A stretch of 64,000 nucleotides of DNA from Prostheceraeus crozeri. Its lineage: Eukaryota > Platyhelminthes > Polycladida > Euryleptidae. The notes beneath the pieces were generated by a model. It was not told the origin of the DNA and did no database searches. It saw only the letters and a program-made list of their open reading frames with translations. The position numbers were made by a program, and so were the translations under genes. Within the stretch, counting starts at the first letter, position 1. Every line of letters starts with the position of its first letter. Positions 34,733 to 42,641 of the stretch are shown piece after piece. The DNA lies in NCBI GenBank assembly GCA_907163375.1, contig CAJQUW010011596.1:1-64000 (forward strand), written 5' to 3'.

Positions 34733-35263
34733 ATGGATTGTGAGGGTGAACCTGTACAGGAGCTCAGTGCTATTGCTATGAACAATTGGACATATCAGAT
34801 TGTTAGTGTCTATCATCAACATGCCAACTGCGATCCCAATGTTGATCAATGGGCGAGAAAACACATTCATGGACTTAATCTGAAATATTTGCAAGACTAT
34901 GGCTTTTCTTGTGAGAGTGCTCTTCTTATTGACTTTAAACGATGGTTAGCTGCTTTCAATGTTATACGCATCTTTTGTAATAATCCTGGTAAGGAGAGGA
35001 AAGTATTTCCCAATCTAATCATTGATGATATTTTGCTCCCGCCTTGGGATAGTAGAGTGAATCAACATTATCATGAAGTCACGAAACGTTTTAAGGATTT
35101 GTGTGTTCCTATTTTGTCTATTCGTTGTAGTAGCTACGTTCATAACCAATGCTTCTTTCCTCCTTACCTCAACACTGCCAAAGTCCTGTATGGTTATCAT
35201 TGCTCGCTGTATGATAGTTACCAGCTGTATCTATTTTATCTCTTTCAAACCATTGATTTATAA
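34733..35263 (+). CDS. DEDDh exonuclease-like protein
   Basis: The start reads M-D-C-E-G-E-P-V-Q-E-L-S-A-I, which fits Exo I of DnaQ/DEDDh 3'-5' exonucleases (D-x-E followed by a strand with E-L/I). Further on come H-I-H-G-L-N-L-K-Y-L, like the H-G-I step after Exo I, and a middle F-N-V-I-R-I-F-C-N-N block. Near the end is Y-H-C-S-L-Y-D-S-Y, which matches the H-x4-D of Exo III. Length (176 aa) suits a single exonuclease domain. I infer a nuclease acting on DNA or RNA ends during replication or against host RNA. The family match is from motifs, not from a search. Confidence 0.6.
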   Translation: MDCEGEPVQELSAIAMNNWTYQIVSVYHQHANCDPNVDQWARKHIHGLNLKYLQDYGFSCESALLIDFKRWLAAFNVIRIFCNNPGKERKVFPNLIIDDILLPPWDSRVNQHYHEVTKRFKDLCVPILSIRCSSYVHNQCFFPPYLNTAKVLYGYHCSLYDSYQLYLFYLFQTIDL

Positions 35264-35350
35264 TGCATGCTTGTTACCGTTATTCAATAAATGTTACTAT
35301 GAGAAGAGTTGTTGTTTTCATGCAATGGATGGGTTAGATAAAGGGCGATC

Positions 35351-35761
35351 ATGTCTTTCTCAAACGACTGCGGAACATTACATTTTCATAGGCAAAGTTT
35401 AAAAGGAGCTGTTCAAGATTATGTGATAAATTTTCATAAAGATGAGACCGACATCGAAGCAGTGGTCGATGATGCTAGCACTCTATTTCTAGAGTTAATG
35501 AATACATTCTCTGATAGCATTATCATGGCGCGATTAGTTGCGAAAATTAAGTTTAGTCATTTTGGAAAGGAAGAGGTGGAAAGTCGCTCTTTCCATTTTG
35601 CTTCTTATTCAATGGAAGTGGTAGATCACCCCCAAGAATTTTTTAAAAGACATATGATAAAAATTGCTGAACGTCTTAACGCATTTAACCATCATGGTAG
35701 CAGTCTAGTGATTGAAGCGATTTCAGATATTCACATTCAAATTTCCATAAAGAAAAATTGA
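35351..35761 (+). CDS. Conserved Polinton/adintovirus protein, 136 aa
   Basis: The pattern A-V-Q-D-Y-V-I-N-F, a central helix-rich part, then H-P-Q-E-F-F-K-R-x-x-I-K-I-A-E-R and a terminal S-D-I-H-I-Q-I-S is one I associate with a small protein or domain seen beside, or fused to, the polymerase in many animal Polintons. Its function is not known to me. Here it is a free-standing gene far from the polymerase. Confidence 0.55.
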   Translation: MSFSNDCGTLHFHRQSLKGAVQDYVINFHKDETDIEAVVDDASTLFLELMNTFSDSIIMARLVAKIKFSHFGKEEVESRSFHFASYSMEVVDHPQEFFKRHMIKIAERLNAFNHHGSSLVIEAISDIHIQISIKKN

Positions 35762-35763
35762 AA

Positions 35764-36087
35764 ATGCAGTGGTACTTGATTGTAGCACAACTGGTTTTCG
35801 AGCTATGTCTGCTCACTCTCGAAGTATATTCCTTCTGTACATGCGTCTATTATTTAGAAAAGGCTAGCAAATTCATATCTTCAAAAAGACTTGCTATAGA
35901 CATCAGTAACGGTGAAACTATGTGTTGCGATGTATGTAAGCGAAAGGATGGAAATGAAAAGCGCATCTTCAAGAGATGTAAGCATGCTTTTTGTCAACGC
36001 TGTTTCATACGTAATTGCATTCAACTTTGCCAATGTAACCACTGTGATATTGCTCATTTCGAGTGTCACTTATGTCGCAATAGTTAG
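35764..36087 (+). CDS. Membrane-anchored RING-finger protein
   Basis: ATG at 35764 lies 3 bp after the previous stop. Residues about 3-32 form a strongly hydrophobic stretch that could be a signal anchor. The C-terminal half holds C-x2-C, a 13-residue loop, C-x-H, C-x2-C and further C pairs ending C-x2-C, the RING-HC layout. Membrane-tethered RING ligases of large DNA viruses are known to remove host proteins. By analogy this could do the same, but that is inference. It is the second RING-type frame in this element. Confidence 0.65.
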   Translation: MQWYLIVAQLVFELCLLTLEVYSFCTCVYYLEKASKFISSKRLAIDISNGETMCCDVCKRKDGNEKRIFKRCKHAFCQRCFIRNCIQLCQCNHCDIAHFECHLCRNS

Positions 36088-36138
36088 TACCTATGCAAAT
36101 GTGGTAAAGATAGGTTTTAGCAAAGACTAACACGGAAA

Positions 36139-36489
36139 ATGGCGAAACGTAAAAGTCAAAAGTCTTCAAAGTTTTCTTCAGCCATTCAAGCTCTCCGACG
36201 AATGAAAGCAAATCAGCGATACAATGCTATACGACATGCTAACGATAAATTCATTTGTGAAATTATTTCTCATGTGAGGAAGTTGAGGACGAAGAAATTA
36301 GCACCAAAACAACGAAAGTTACTTAAGCGATATGCTACGAAATTGCGTTTCATCTCCAATCCTAAAGTCACCCTTCAAAGAAAGAGGAAAACTCTAACAC
36401 AAAAGGGCGGTTTCCTTTCAGCAATACTTCCAATGATAGCTCCTGCCGTGGGCAACCTATTGGGTAATATCTTTGGCTCTAAGCGTTAA
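36139..36489 (+). CDS. Basic Polinton protein with hydrophobic C-terminus
   Basis: A highly basic protein of 116 residues. Its middle reads K-x-L-A-P-K-Q-R-K-L-L-K-R and it ends Q-K-G-G-F-L-S-A-I-L-P followed by a Gly-rich hydrophobic tail. This shape (basic body, amphipathic GGF-type tail) is conserved among animal Polintons upstream of the ATPase. It could package DNA or disrupt membranes like adenovirus minor virion proteins. That role is inference. Confidence 0.65.
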   Translation: MAKRKSQKSSKFSSAIQALRRMKANQRYNAIRHANDKFICEIISHVRKLRTKKLAPKQRKLLKRYATKLRFISNPKVTLQRKRKTLTQKGGFLSAILPMIAPAVGNLLGNIFGSKR

Positions 36490-36520
36490 TTATGCAAATG
36501 TTGAGTCTCAAAGTAATAAA

Positions 36521-37138
36521 ATGGATTTCAGACTTCAATGTGATAAAGTTCTGACTGTATCAGGTCCATCTCATGCAGGTAAAACTGTTTTCACGCTGAA
36601 TTTATTGGATAAAAGAAGGGAGTTGTTTAAGGAACCTATCAATCGAGTGATTTGGTGTTATGGTATTTATCAACCGTCGCTGTTTCAGGAATTGCAAAGT
36701 CGCAACTTTATTCGACATGAAGGAATTATTCCAGTGGATAAACTTCAGTCTAATGATGTTGTTGTATTGGATGATTTATTAAAAGAAAGTAAGAATTCAA
36801 AAGATGTTACAGATATGTTCACTCGCGCAGCACATCATAAAAGGTGCTTTATCATCTATATCACACAAAATTTGTTTCCTGATGGAAAAGAAGCTCGTAC
36901 ACGAAACCTGAATACACACTATTATGCTATTTTCAAGAATCCGCGAGATAAAAGTCAATTTGAAATTTTAGCGCGACAAGTTGCACCCAGAGGATCAAAA
37001 GCCTTAATTGAAATTTTTCAAGCAGCTACTGAAAAACCATACGGTTACTTATTCATTGACTTTACGCAAGAGTGTCCGGAAGAATTTAGATTTCGAAGTG
37101 ATATTTTGAAAACACCCATGATTATCTACAAACTATGA
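36521..37138 (+). CDS. FtsK/HerA-type genome packaging ATPase
   Basis: Walker A reads G-P-S-H-A-G-K-T near residue 16 and Walker B reads V-V-V-L-D-D-L near residue 85, with Q at the end of a following strand (Y-I-T-Q-N). Length about 205 aa matches Polinton packaging ATPases of the A32-like group, which pump DNA into capsids. I chose ATG 36521 because the frame upstream lacks another ATG. The stop overlaps the next start (ATGA at 37135). Confidence 0.93.
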   Translation: MDFRLQCDKVLTVSGPSHAGKTVFTLNLLDKRRELFKEPINRVIWCYGIYQPSLFQELQSRNFIRHEGIIPVDKLQSNDVVVLDDLLKESKNSKDVTDMFTRAAHHKRCFIIYITQNLFPDGKEARTRNLNTHYYAIFKNPRDKSQFEILARQVAPRGSKALIEIFQAATEKPYGYLFIDFTQECPEEFRFRSDILKTPMIIYKL

Positions 37139-37827
37139 GTTCTTATTCTCGCATGATTGTTATTCCTCAGGATGAATATGTACAATTGACTGCCATGCAG
37201 CAAGTAAAGCAACCTCTTGCAAATCAAATGTATAGGAAAGAAATAGATTATCAGCAAAATGTTCACATCAAAGATCCACATCGTGCTGTATTATTACAAT
37301 CGGAAACTGTTGAGCAATTAAAAAACTTGAAGAATAAGATGCGTGACTCTGTATCGACTGCTACACCTTTAGCATCTCGCGCACATGCCATATCTCTTTT
37401 CAATAGTATTGAACCCCATCTCAATGTAAATGATAGAGGAGAAATCATTACAGATGAAAATAAAGTGATTGATGCTTCACGTTATGAAGACTTGATTCAG
37501 TATGCGACACGTAGAAAGCGCCGTCAGGGCTATGTTCCACCTGGTTGGTCATACTTTCTTAAACTATTGAAAAAGCATAATGTACCAAAATTTGCTTTGA
37601 ATAATGAGACATTGAAAGAACTTGATTCAACAGTGGCTACTGCTCCAATGCTTCAGACGATGAAAATGCCAACAAATTGGTTTAAGTCGTCACCTGCTAC
37701 ATCCCCTCCCACACTCACTAAGCAAACAAGAGGAAGAACTCGACGTAGATCTACATCACCACTAAAACTAGTAAAAGGAAAACGTAAAACAGCTCCTCCT
37801 AGGAAATACATGTTCTCAGACTATTAA
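37135..37827 (+). CDS. Conserved Polinton protein with PPGW motif
   Basis: 230 residues. A Met-rich and Gln-rich start is followed by a helical region, then R-R-K-R-R-Q-G-Y-V-P-P-G-W-S-Y-F and N-V-P-K-F-A-L-N-N, a conserved block I associate with a structural Polinton protein placed between ATPase and integrase. The C-terminus is a basic Ser/Thr-rich tail. The start overlaps the ATPase stop, which suggests coupled expression. Confidence 0.65.
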   Translation: MSSYSRMIVIPQDEYVQLTAMQQVKQPLANQMYRKEIDYQQNVHIKDPHRAVLLQSETVEQLKNLKNKMRDSVSTATPLASRAHAISLFNSIEPHLNVNDRGEIITDENKVIDASRYEDLIQYATRRKRRQGYVPPGWSYFLKLLKKHNVPKFALNNETLKELDSTVATAPMLQTMKMPTNWFKSSPATSPPTLTKQTRGRTRRRSTSPLKLVKGKRKTAPPRKYMFSDY

Positions 37828-37828
37828 T

Positions 37829-38044
37829 ATGAAGCAGATGTGTTGCTTGCCATGTAATGAGCCGCCAGAGGTGAATGTCGTTGTCACTTGCACTTGCTGC
37901 GCCAGCTCTCATAATGAAACCCCTAAGCAATGTGAACACGATCGCAAAACCGCTAAAGCTAAATGCTGTAGTTGTTGTAAATGTAGAAAGGCAAGAAAAC
38001 AAAAAGATGAGAAGGAGGAAAAAGAGTCAGTCGTCATCGACTGA
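37829..38044 (+). CDS. Small Cys-rich protein overlapping the integrase start
   Basis: ATG 37829 opens a 71-codon frame just after the previous stop. It has about a dozen Cys in pairs (C-C-L-P-C, C-T-C-C, C-C-S-C-C-K-C) and an acidic-basic tail. Its 3' end overlaps the integrase start in another frame. It could be a metal-binding protein. The tight packing supports it. The alternative is that it is only a by-product of the integrase leader. Confidence 0.45.
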   Translation: MKQMCCLPCNEPPEVNVVVTCTCCASSHNETPKQCEHDRKTAKAKCCSCCKCRKARKQKDEKEEKESVVID

Positions 38045-39095
38045 ACGTTTGAAGTCAATCTATTATGATGTAAAACATCCGGCAGGATTTGCATCTATCA
38101 AGAAATTATCAAAAGCGAGTGGTCTTCCACAATCACAAGTGAAACGATGGTTAAAGGGTCAGGCTACCTATACACTCCACAAACAAGCGAAAAAGAAGTA
38201 CCGCACCCGCCATTATATTGTTCATGACATCGATGAACAGTGGCAAGCAGATTTGTGCGATGTCGCCTCCATTTCAAAACATAACTCGGACAATAATTTT
38301 ATTTTAACCGTCATTGATATTTTCTCGCGTTATGCGTGGGCTCAACCTTTAAAAACTAAAGAAGGGAAAGGAGTAGCAAAAGCATTCCAAACAATTTTTC
38401 GAGAAGGTCGGATTCCAAAAAGAATTCAGAGTGATCAAGGAAAAGAGTTTGAAAATCAGCATGTGCGAAGATTATTTGAGAGGCATGACATTGAGTTGTT
38501 TAGTGTAAAGAGTGCTTATAAAGCTGCACTCGTTGAACGTTTTAATCGCACATTAAAAAATCGCTTGTGGCGACATTTTACTGCCAACTTGACACAAAAT
38601 TGGACAAAGGTTCTACAAGATACACTCCATGCCTACAATCACTCTATCCATCGTTCTATTGGACTCAGACCAGTAGATGTAAATGCTGACAATGTAGATA
38701 AAGTGCGCGAATCATTCCAACGTAAACGCACTCATGTGAAAAGTGATGTGAAAATTGGCGATAAAGTTCGTATCTCAAAAGTGAAAAGTGTTTTTGCTAA
38801 AGGGTACCTTCCGAATTGGACAGAGGAGGTATTTACAGTATCAAGGATTAATCAAAAAGACTCTCCGACCACCTACAAGTTGAAAGATTACGATAATGAA
38901 GAAATTGAGGGTAGCTTTTACCGCGATGAGATTGAGGTAGTCACTGAAAGTGAAACATATTTGGTAGAGAAAATCATTCGATGTAAAAAACGGCAAGGTG
39001 AAGAATGGTGTCTTGTTAAATGGACTGGTTATCCTTCAAGTATGAACTCTTGGATGCGTCGTGCCGACATCTTTCATCTAAGTGATCGACAGTGA
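38007..39095 (+). CDS. Retroviral-type integrase with chromodomain
   Basis: From ATG 38007 a basic N-terminus is followed by a helix-turn-helix-like part (S-K-A-S-G-L-P-Q-S-Q-V-K-R-W). The rve core follows, with D in W-Q-A-D-L, D in Q-S-D-Q-G-K-E-F and E in A-L-V-E-R-F-N-R, a DDE set. The C-terminus reads V-E-K-I-I and W-C-L-V-K-W-T-G-Y, a chromodomain, which may steer insertion to marked chromatin. It inserts the Polinton and produces the 6-bp duplication. Confidence 0.95.
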   Translation: MRRRKKSQSSSTERLKSIYYDVKHPAGFASIKKLSKASGLPQSQVKRWLKGQATYTLHKQAKKKYRTRHYIVHDIDEQWQADLCDVASISKHNSDNNFILTVIDIFSRYAWAQPLKTKEGKGVAKAFQTIFREGRIPKRIQSDQGKEFENQHVRRLFERHDIELFSVKSAYKAALVERFNRTLKNRLWRHFTANLTQNWTKVLQDTLHAYNHSIHRSIGLRPVDVNADNVDKVRESFQRKRTHVKSDVKIGDKVRISKVKSVFAKGYLPNWTEEVFTVSRINQKDSPTTYKLKDYDNEEIEGSFYRDEIEVVTESETYLVEKIIRCKKRQGEEWCLVKWTGYPSSMNSWMRRADIFHLSDRQ

Positions 39096-39136
39096 TTCAT
39101 GCAAAGTTGTAACTAACAATGTTTAGGGTTTGAGCT

Positions 39137-39592
39137 ATGAATCCAACTGCCTCATTTTATTCACGACCCTCCTATGTAAGTGGCGGAGGACAAATTTACA
39201 TCGGCGCTCGCCGCCAACGTGGAGGTAGCATACTTGGTGCACTGAAATCTGTTGTAGCACCTCTCATATCCAATGTCGGTAGATCTTTAAAACGAAATGT
39301 TTTAAGTAATGCCGTTGGCTTTGCTGGTGATGTTGCTAGTGATCTTTCCAGAGGTAGAAGTTTTAAGAGCAGTTTGTTGAATCGTGGGAAGGAACGCGGT
39401 TTAAAAACATTGAAGCAGACCTTTGCTGGTGTTACTCAAGGAAAGAAATCACCTAAACGAATGAATAAAGGAAGGAGGAAACATCGCGGAGCTGGTAAGG
39501 TGCGATCTTCAGTCAAAAGGCATTCACGCAAACGTCGTAGAGGCTCTAATCATTCATCAGGCGCTAAACGACGACGCTGCTATAACTTCTAA
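39137..39592 (+). CDS. Basic Gly-rich virion-type protein
   Basis: 151 residues. The start reads G-G-G-Q-I-Y-I-G and R-R-Q-R-G-G-S-I-L-G-A, then a hydrophobic helix, and the last third is extremely Arg/Lys-rich. The position directly before the capsid gene and this composition are typical of Polintons and resemble adenovirus core or minor capsid proteins. Likely a DNA-condensing or capsid-lining protein. Confidence 0.65.
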   Translation: MNPTASFYSRPSYVSGGGQIYIGARRQRGGSILGALKSVVAPLISNVGRSLKRNVLSNAVGFAGDVASDLSRGRSFKSSLLNRGKERGLKTLKQTFAGVTQGKKSPKRMNKGRRKHRGAGKVRSSVKRHSRKRRRGSNHSSGAKRRRCYNF

Positions 39593-39594
39593 TC

Positions 39595-40872
39595 ATGGAG
39601 TGTAAAACTTCCGGTTTTTGTTTGTTCGATCAACAAGCCATACAGACAGATATTCTTAGTTCAAGTATTGTAGATTATCATCCTCGAACAGCTGAGAATG
39701 CTGGTCCCATTGAATTTGTTATTCCTGGTGGTAGTGATGACTACATAGATTTGAGTTATGCGATGCTTGATTTGAGGTTTAGAATTCAGCAAGCAGATGG
39801 AACTGCTATTGACGATGCACATAAAGTTGGACTGAACAATTTACCATTGACTACATTACTTCGCGATGTTTCTCTAACGATTGGAGAGCAGCAGGTGGAA
39901 GGTGGTCAAAGCGATTATCCCTATAAATCATATTTCAATCATGTATCACAGTTTCATCCAGCAGCACAAAAAAGTCATATGGAAGCCATGGGATGGTATA
40001 GAGATGAAGCAGGAAAATTTGATGTTGAAACAAACAGTGGCTTTGTAAAGCGATCTGCTATGATTAAAGATAGTAAAGTATGTCAGCTATATGGTCCGCT
40101 GAATTTAGACTTCTTTAGACAGTCAAAGTTTTTACTCTGTAATACCAGCATGCGACTCAAGCTGACATTGAATAAGCCTGAATTTGCGCTGAATGCATTT
40201 GCTAAAGTTGACAATTTTAGAATTCATGTGGAAGATATTGCACTTTACATTCGTCGAGTAGTACCGAATCCAAGTGTCATTAGAGGGCATGCTGAAGGCC
40301 TTAACCGCCAAAATGCCATTTACCCCGTTCAGCATACAAAGCTTCTCACCTTTACAATTCCGAAAGATCAAAAGAGTTTCATGAAAGATGGCCTCTTTCC
40401 ATCGGAAGCACCGAAGCTCCTCATGGTGGCAATGGTTGAAAATGATGCATTTAATGGTAATATAAAGAAGAATCCTTTCAATTTTAAACACAATCAGTTA
40501 AGTGAAATTGCTTTACGTGTAAATGGTGTGAGTCATCCTGGTCCACCCTACAAACCAGATTTTGCTTCGGATCAATTTATGCGCAGTTATGTTGATTTTA
40601 TGGATGTCTTTGGCTTTTACAATACGGATGACAGCAACGGACTGACTATGAAAGAGTTTAAGAGTGGATATACTATTTATGCATTTGATTTGACTGCTGA
40701 CAGCGATATTAGTGCACCCTATCGTCAAGCGAACGTGCCTCATAATATTCGTTTGGATTTGACGTTCAAAAGAACACTACCTGAGACGATCAATGTATTA
40801 ATTTATGCAGTCTTCGATTCAAATATTGAAATTACAAAGTATCGTGACGTGATTCTTCAGTATAATCGTTAA
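39595..40872 (+). CDS. Major capsid protein, double jelly-roll
   Basis: 425 residues, the usual size of Polinton double jelly-roll capsid proteins. Recognisable blocks are the start (F-D-Q-Q-A-I-Q-T-D-I-L), I-E-F-V-I-P-G-G-S-D-D-Y-I-D-L and L-L-R-D-V-S-L-T-I. Near the end are F-D-L-T-A-D and I-R-L-D-L-T-F. It starts 3 bp after the previous stop and its own stop overlaps the protease start (TAATG). It would form the capsomers of an icosahedral particle. Confidence 0.9.
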   Translation: MECKTSGFCLFDQQAIQTDILSSSIVDYHPRTAENAGPIEFVIPGGSDDYIDLSYAMLDLRFRIQQADGTAIDDAHKVGLNNLPLTTLLRDVSLTIGEQQVEGGQSDYPYKSYFNHVSQFHPAAQKSHMEAMGWYRDEAGKFDVETNSGFVKRSAMIKDSKVCQLYGPLNLDFFRQSKFLLCNTSMRLKLTLNKPEFALNAFAKVDNFRIHVEDIALYIRRVVPNPSVIRGHAEGLNRQNAIYPVQHTKLLTFTIPKDQKSFMKDGLFPSEAPKLLMVAMVENDAFNGNIKKNPFNFKHNQLSEIALRVNGVSHPGPPYKPDFASDQFMRSYVDFMDVFGFYNTDDSNGLTMKEFKSGYTIYAFDLTADSDISAPYRQANVPHNIRLDLTFKRTLPETINVLIYAVFDSNIEITKYRDVILQYNR

Positions 40873-41333
40873 TGAGTTGGTTGACTGCTGACGATATTAA
40901 GACTAAAGTGCAGCGTAATGCAGACGAAGCGACGTTGAAATCTTTCGATAATGTCTATTCACTCGATACCTTACCACCTGCAGTAAATCACTATCCCATC
41001 TTTATTGTGCTAAACACTCATTCGCAGAATTTAGGCGGTGAGCATTGGAAAGCGATCTTTATTGGAGAAGACCGACGTGGTGAACTATTTGACTCTCTTG
41101 CTCAACCTCCAAATATACCAACACAGCAGTGGTTGAGAAAACATACGCGTCAATATCAGCGAAATGAACGCATACTACAACATCCACTTTCATCAACGTG
41201 TGGTGCTTTTGTACTGTACTTCATCTTAAAACGTTTACATGTATCTCGATTTGCATCTATTATTCAAAACTTTTCATGTAATCCATCCTCTAATGAAAAA
41301 ATGATTTGTAAGTTCTATCATGATTTGAAATAA
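40872..41333 (+). CDS. Adenain/Ulp1-type cysteine protease
   Basis: 153 residues. The catalytic order H, D, C is visible as G-E-H-W-K-A-I-F, then E-L-F-D-S-L, then S-S-T-C-G-A-F-V-L-Y. This is the C5/C48 maturation protease of Polintons and adenoviruses, which trims virion proteins. Its start codon overlaps the capsid stop codon, and it is the last gene of the rightward run. Confidence 0.92.
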   Translation: MSWLTADDIKTKVQRNADEATLKSFDNVYSLDTLPPAVNHYPIFIVLNTHSQNLGGEHWKAIFIGEDRRGELFDSLAQPPNIPTQQWLRKHTRQYQRNERILQHPLSSTCGAFVLYFILKRLHVSRFASIIQNFSCNPSSNEKMICKFYHDLK

Positions 41334-41359
41334 AAACATCATGTTGGAAAAATTGTTTT

Positions 41360-41905
41360 TTATTTTACAATCCGCTGGGTACGTACATACTCAATGAGAT
41401 AGTCTAGGATCACATTTGCTTGTACATGAGATTTTAGTCCAGTAATGATCACTTTACTATTATGAAAGATTGCCACATGCACAGGTAACCAACAACTAAT
41501 GAGAGCTGCAGGAAAAAGTTCGGGTTCATAACACAAATTGTAACTGCTGGTACGAATCTTCAAAAATGATAGACTGTCACTCAATTGAGTAGAGATCACC
41601 ATATTGTCCACAGTCAGATTCGACATCACACACCTCTCCCTCTTCCATATCCGACGTAGTAGTCTTTGTAGCTCTAAGCGCATTGACTGCGCCGATGAAT
41701 GAGAAAGGGCGCCGAGAATCTGTACAGTCCCATTTGGGAAGAGTTGAAGATTCCGTGAATTGTTCATCTTCACCACTAACATTTGAGGACGGCCCGGGTA
41801 ATACTTGCTGTTTGGAAGCTGTTGGTGTAATGTTGTGAGATCGATTTTGGTGTAGAGTCTGAAGCGACGGAGAATGTTGACGATGGTGTAGCGATGGCGC
41901 TTCAT
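41360..41905 (-). CDS. TATA-binding-protein homologue
   Basis: The frame from ATG 41905 gives about 181 residues, the size of the TBP core. It shows two internal repeats as TBP does. Repeat 1 has N-I-L-R-R-F-R-L-Y-T-K-I-D-L, a spacer with Y-Y-P-G-R-P, then L-F-P-N-G-T-V-Q-I-L-G. Repeat 2 has L-T-V-D-N-M-V, then C-Y-E-P-E-L-F-P-A-A-L-I, then A-I-F-H-N-S-K-V-I-I-T-G. In cellular TBP the matching blocks are NIV...LDL, YNP, IFxSGK-V-TG, and YEPELFPGLIY...IFxSGK-VLTG. TBP bends TATA DNA and nucleates transcription. The start overlaps the upstream PC4-like gene. An AATAAA on this strand lies near 41357. The protein is far from host TBP, so old capture or strong divergence is implied. Confidence 0.8.
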   Translation of the reverse strand: MKRHRYTIVNILRRFRLYTKIDLTTLHQQLPNSKYYPGRPQMLVVKMNNSRNLQLFPNGTVQILGALSHSSAQSMRLELQRLLRRIWKRERCVMSNLTVDNMVISTQLSDSLSFLKIRTSSYNLCYEPELFPAALISCWLPVHVAIFHNSKVIITGLKSHVQANVILDYLIEYVRTQRIVK

Positions 41906-42227
41906 GATGAAAGAATGAGTAAATTGAGCGATGTACCTTCCTTTTATACTTTTCCCAACTACCTTGATGAAATGTGAAGTTAGTATGAAGTTGGGAATGA
42001 TAGAGTTGAATTCGCCGATTGTTGACGCGCAGCCAGATGCGATTTCCAATACGTGAATGTCTTTTCATATAGAAGTATTTCAAGTCCTTCATGATATGAT
42101 GTAGAGATTGAAAATGACGATAAGATAAAGCAAACTCTCTTCTCACATTTCCAGTTGAATCTTTGAAATAGACGTTTCGATCATGATCCGTTTCAATACG
42201 TTGTAGGGAATCTAATTTCCAACTCAT
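41577..42227 (-). CDS. PC4-like protein with long acidic tail
   Basis: ATG 42227 opens 216 codons. The first 110 residues parallel the neighbouring 42606-42250 protein (L-D-S-L-Q-x-I, D-x-N-V-x-F-K, I-M-x-D-L-x-Y-F, W-E-K-Y-x-R). The G-N-V...F-K...L-x-x-R-x-F-x-x-L pattern looks like the PC4/Sub1 single-strand DNA-binding core. The remaining 100 residues are Ser/Asp/Glu-rich and likely disordered. The TBP-like gene overlaps its 3' part in another frame. PC4 in cells works with TBP/TFIIB in initiation. The similarity is weak and by eye. Confidence 0.55.
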   Translation of the reverse strand: MSWKLDSLQRIETDHDRNVYFKDSTGNVRREFALSYRHFQSLHHIMKDLKYFYMKRHSRIGNRIWLRVNNRRIQLYHSQLHTNFTFHQGSWEKYKRKVHRSIYSFFHHEAPSLHHRQHSPSLQTLHQNRSHNITPTASKQQVLPGPSSNVSGEDEQFTESSTLPKWDCTDSRRPFSFIGAVNALRATKTTTSDMEEGEVCDVESDCGQYGDLYSIE

Positions 42228-42249
42228 GATGTGTGGTAGTCATGTCTGA

Positions 42250-42606
42250 TTAAGATTTGCATAGTAGGGCGATGAACTCACGACGAATAAATGCCATGAT
42301 GGAGCGATGTATATATCTTCTATACTTCTCCCAATTGTATTTGCGAAATGAGAAACAGTTTGCGGAATGAGAATGGTAGATTTGAATTTCATTTCTGTAA
42401 TGTTGAAGCCAAACTTGATCACCCAAGGAGATGAATCTTAATGTTTCAAAATATTCCAAATCCCTCATGATATCATTGAGGTTGACAAATTGTCGCCATG
42501 TTAATGTAATTCCTCTTGATGTATGACCATGAGAATTTTTGAAATGTACGTTTCCATCACGATCAACTCTGATATATTGTAGAGAGTCCAAAATCCAAGT
42601 CTTCAT
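42250..42606 (-). CDS. PC4-like protein, tandem paralogue
   Basis: ATG at 42606 (M-K-T-W-I-L-D-S-L-Q) gives about 118 residues. It is a clear paralogue of the next gene downstream on the same strand. The core reads D-R-D-G-N-V-H-F-K, then R-G-I-T-L-T-W-R-Q-F-V-N-L. That resembles the PC4 pattern GK-V...G-I-S-L-T-x-x-Q-W-x-x-L. Only 35 bp separate its start from that of the divergent gene at 42642, so the two share a minimal bidirectional promoter. Confidence 0.6.
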   Translation of the reverse strand: MKTWILDSLQYIRVDRDGNVHFKNSHGHTSRGITLTWRQFVNLNDIMRDLEYFETLRFISLGDQVWLQHYRNEIQIYHSHSANCFSFRKYNWEKYRRYIHRSIMAFIRREFIALLCKS

Positions 42607-42641
42607 GATGTTATGCAAAGTTGCAGATCAGCAATATAAAA

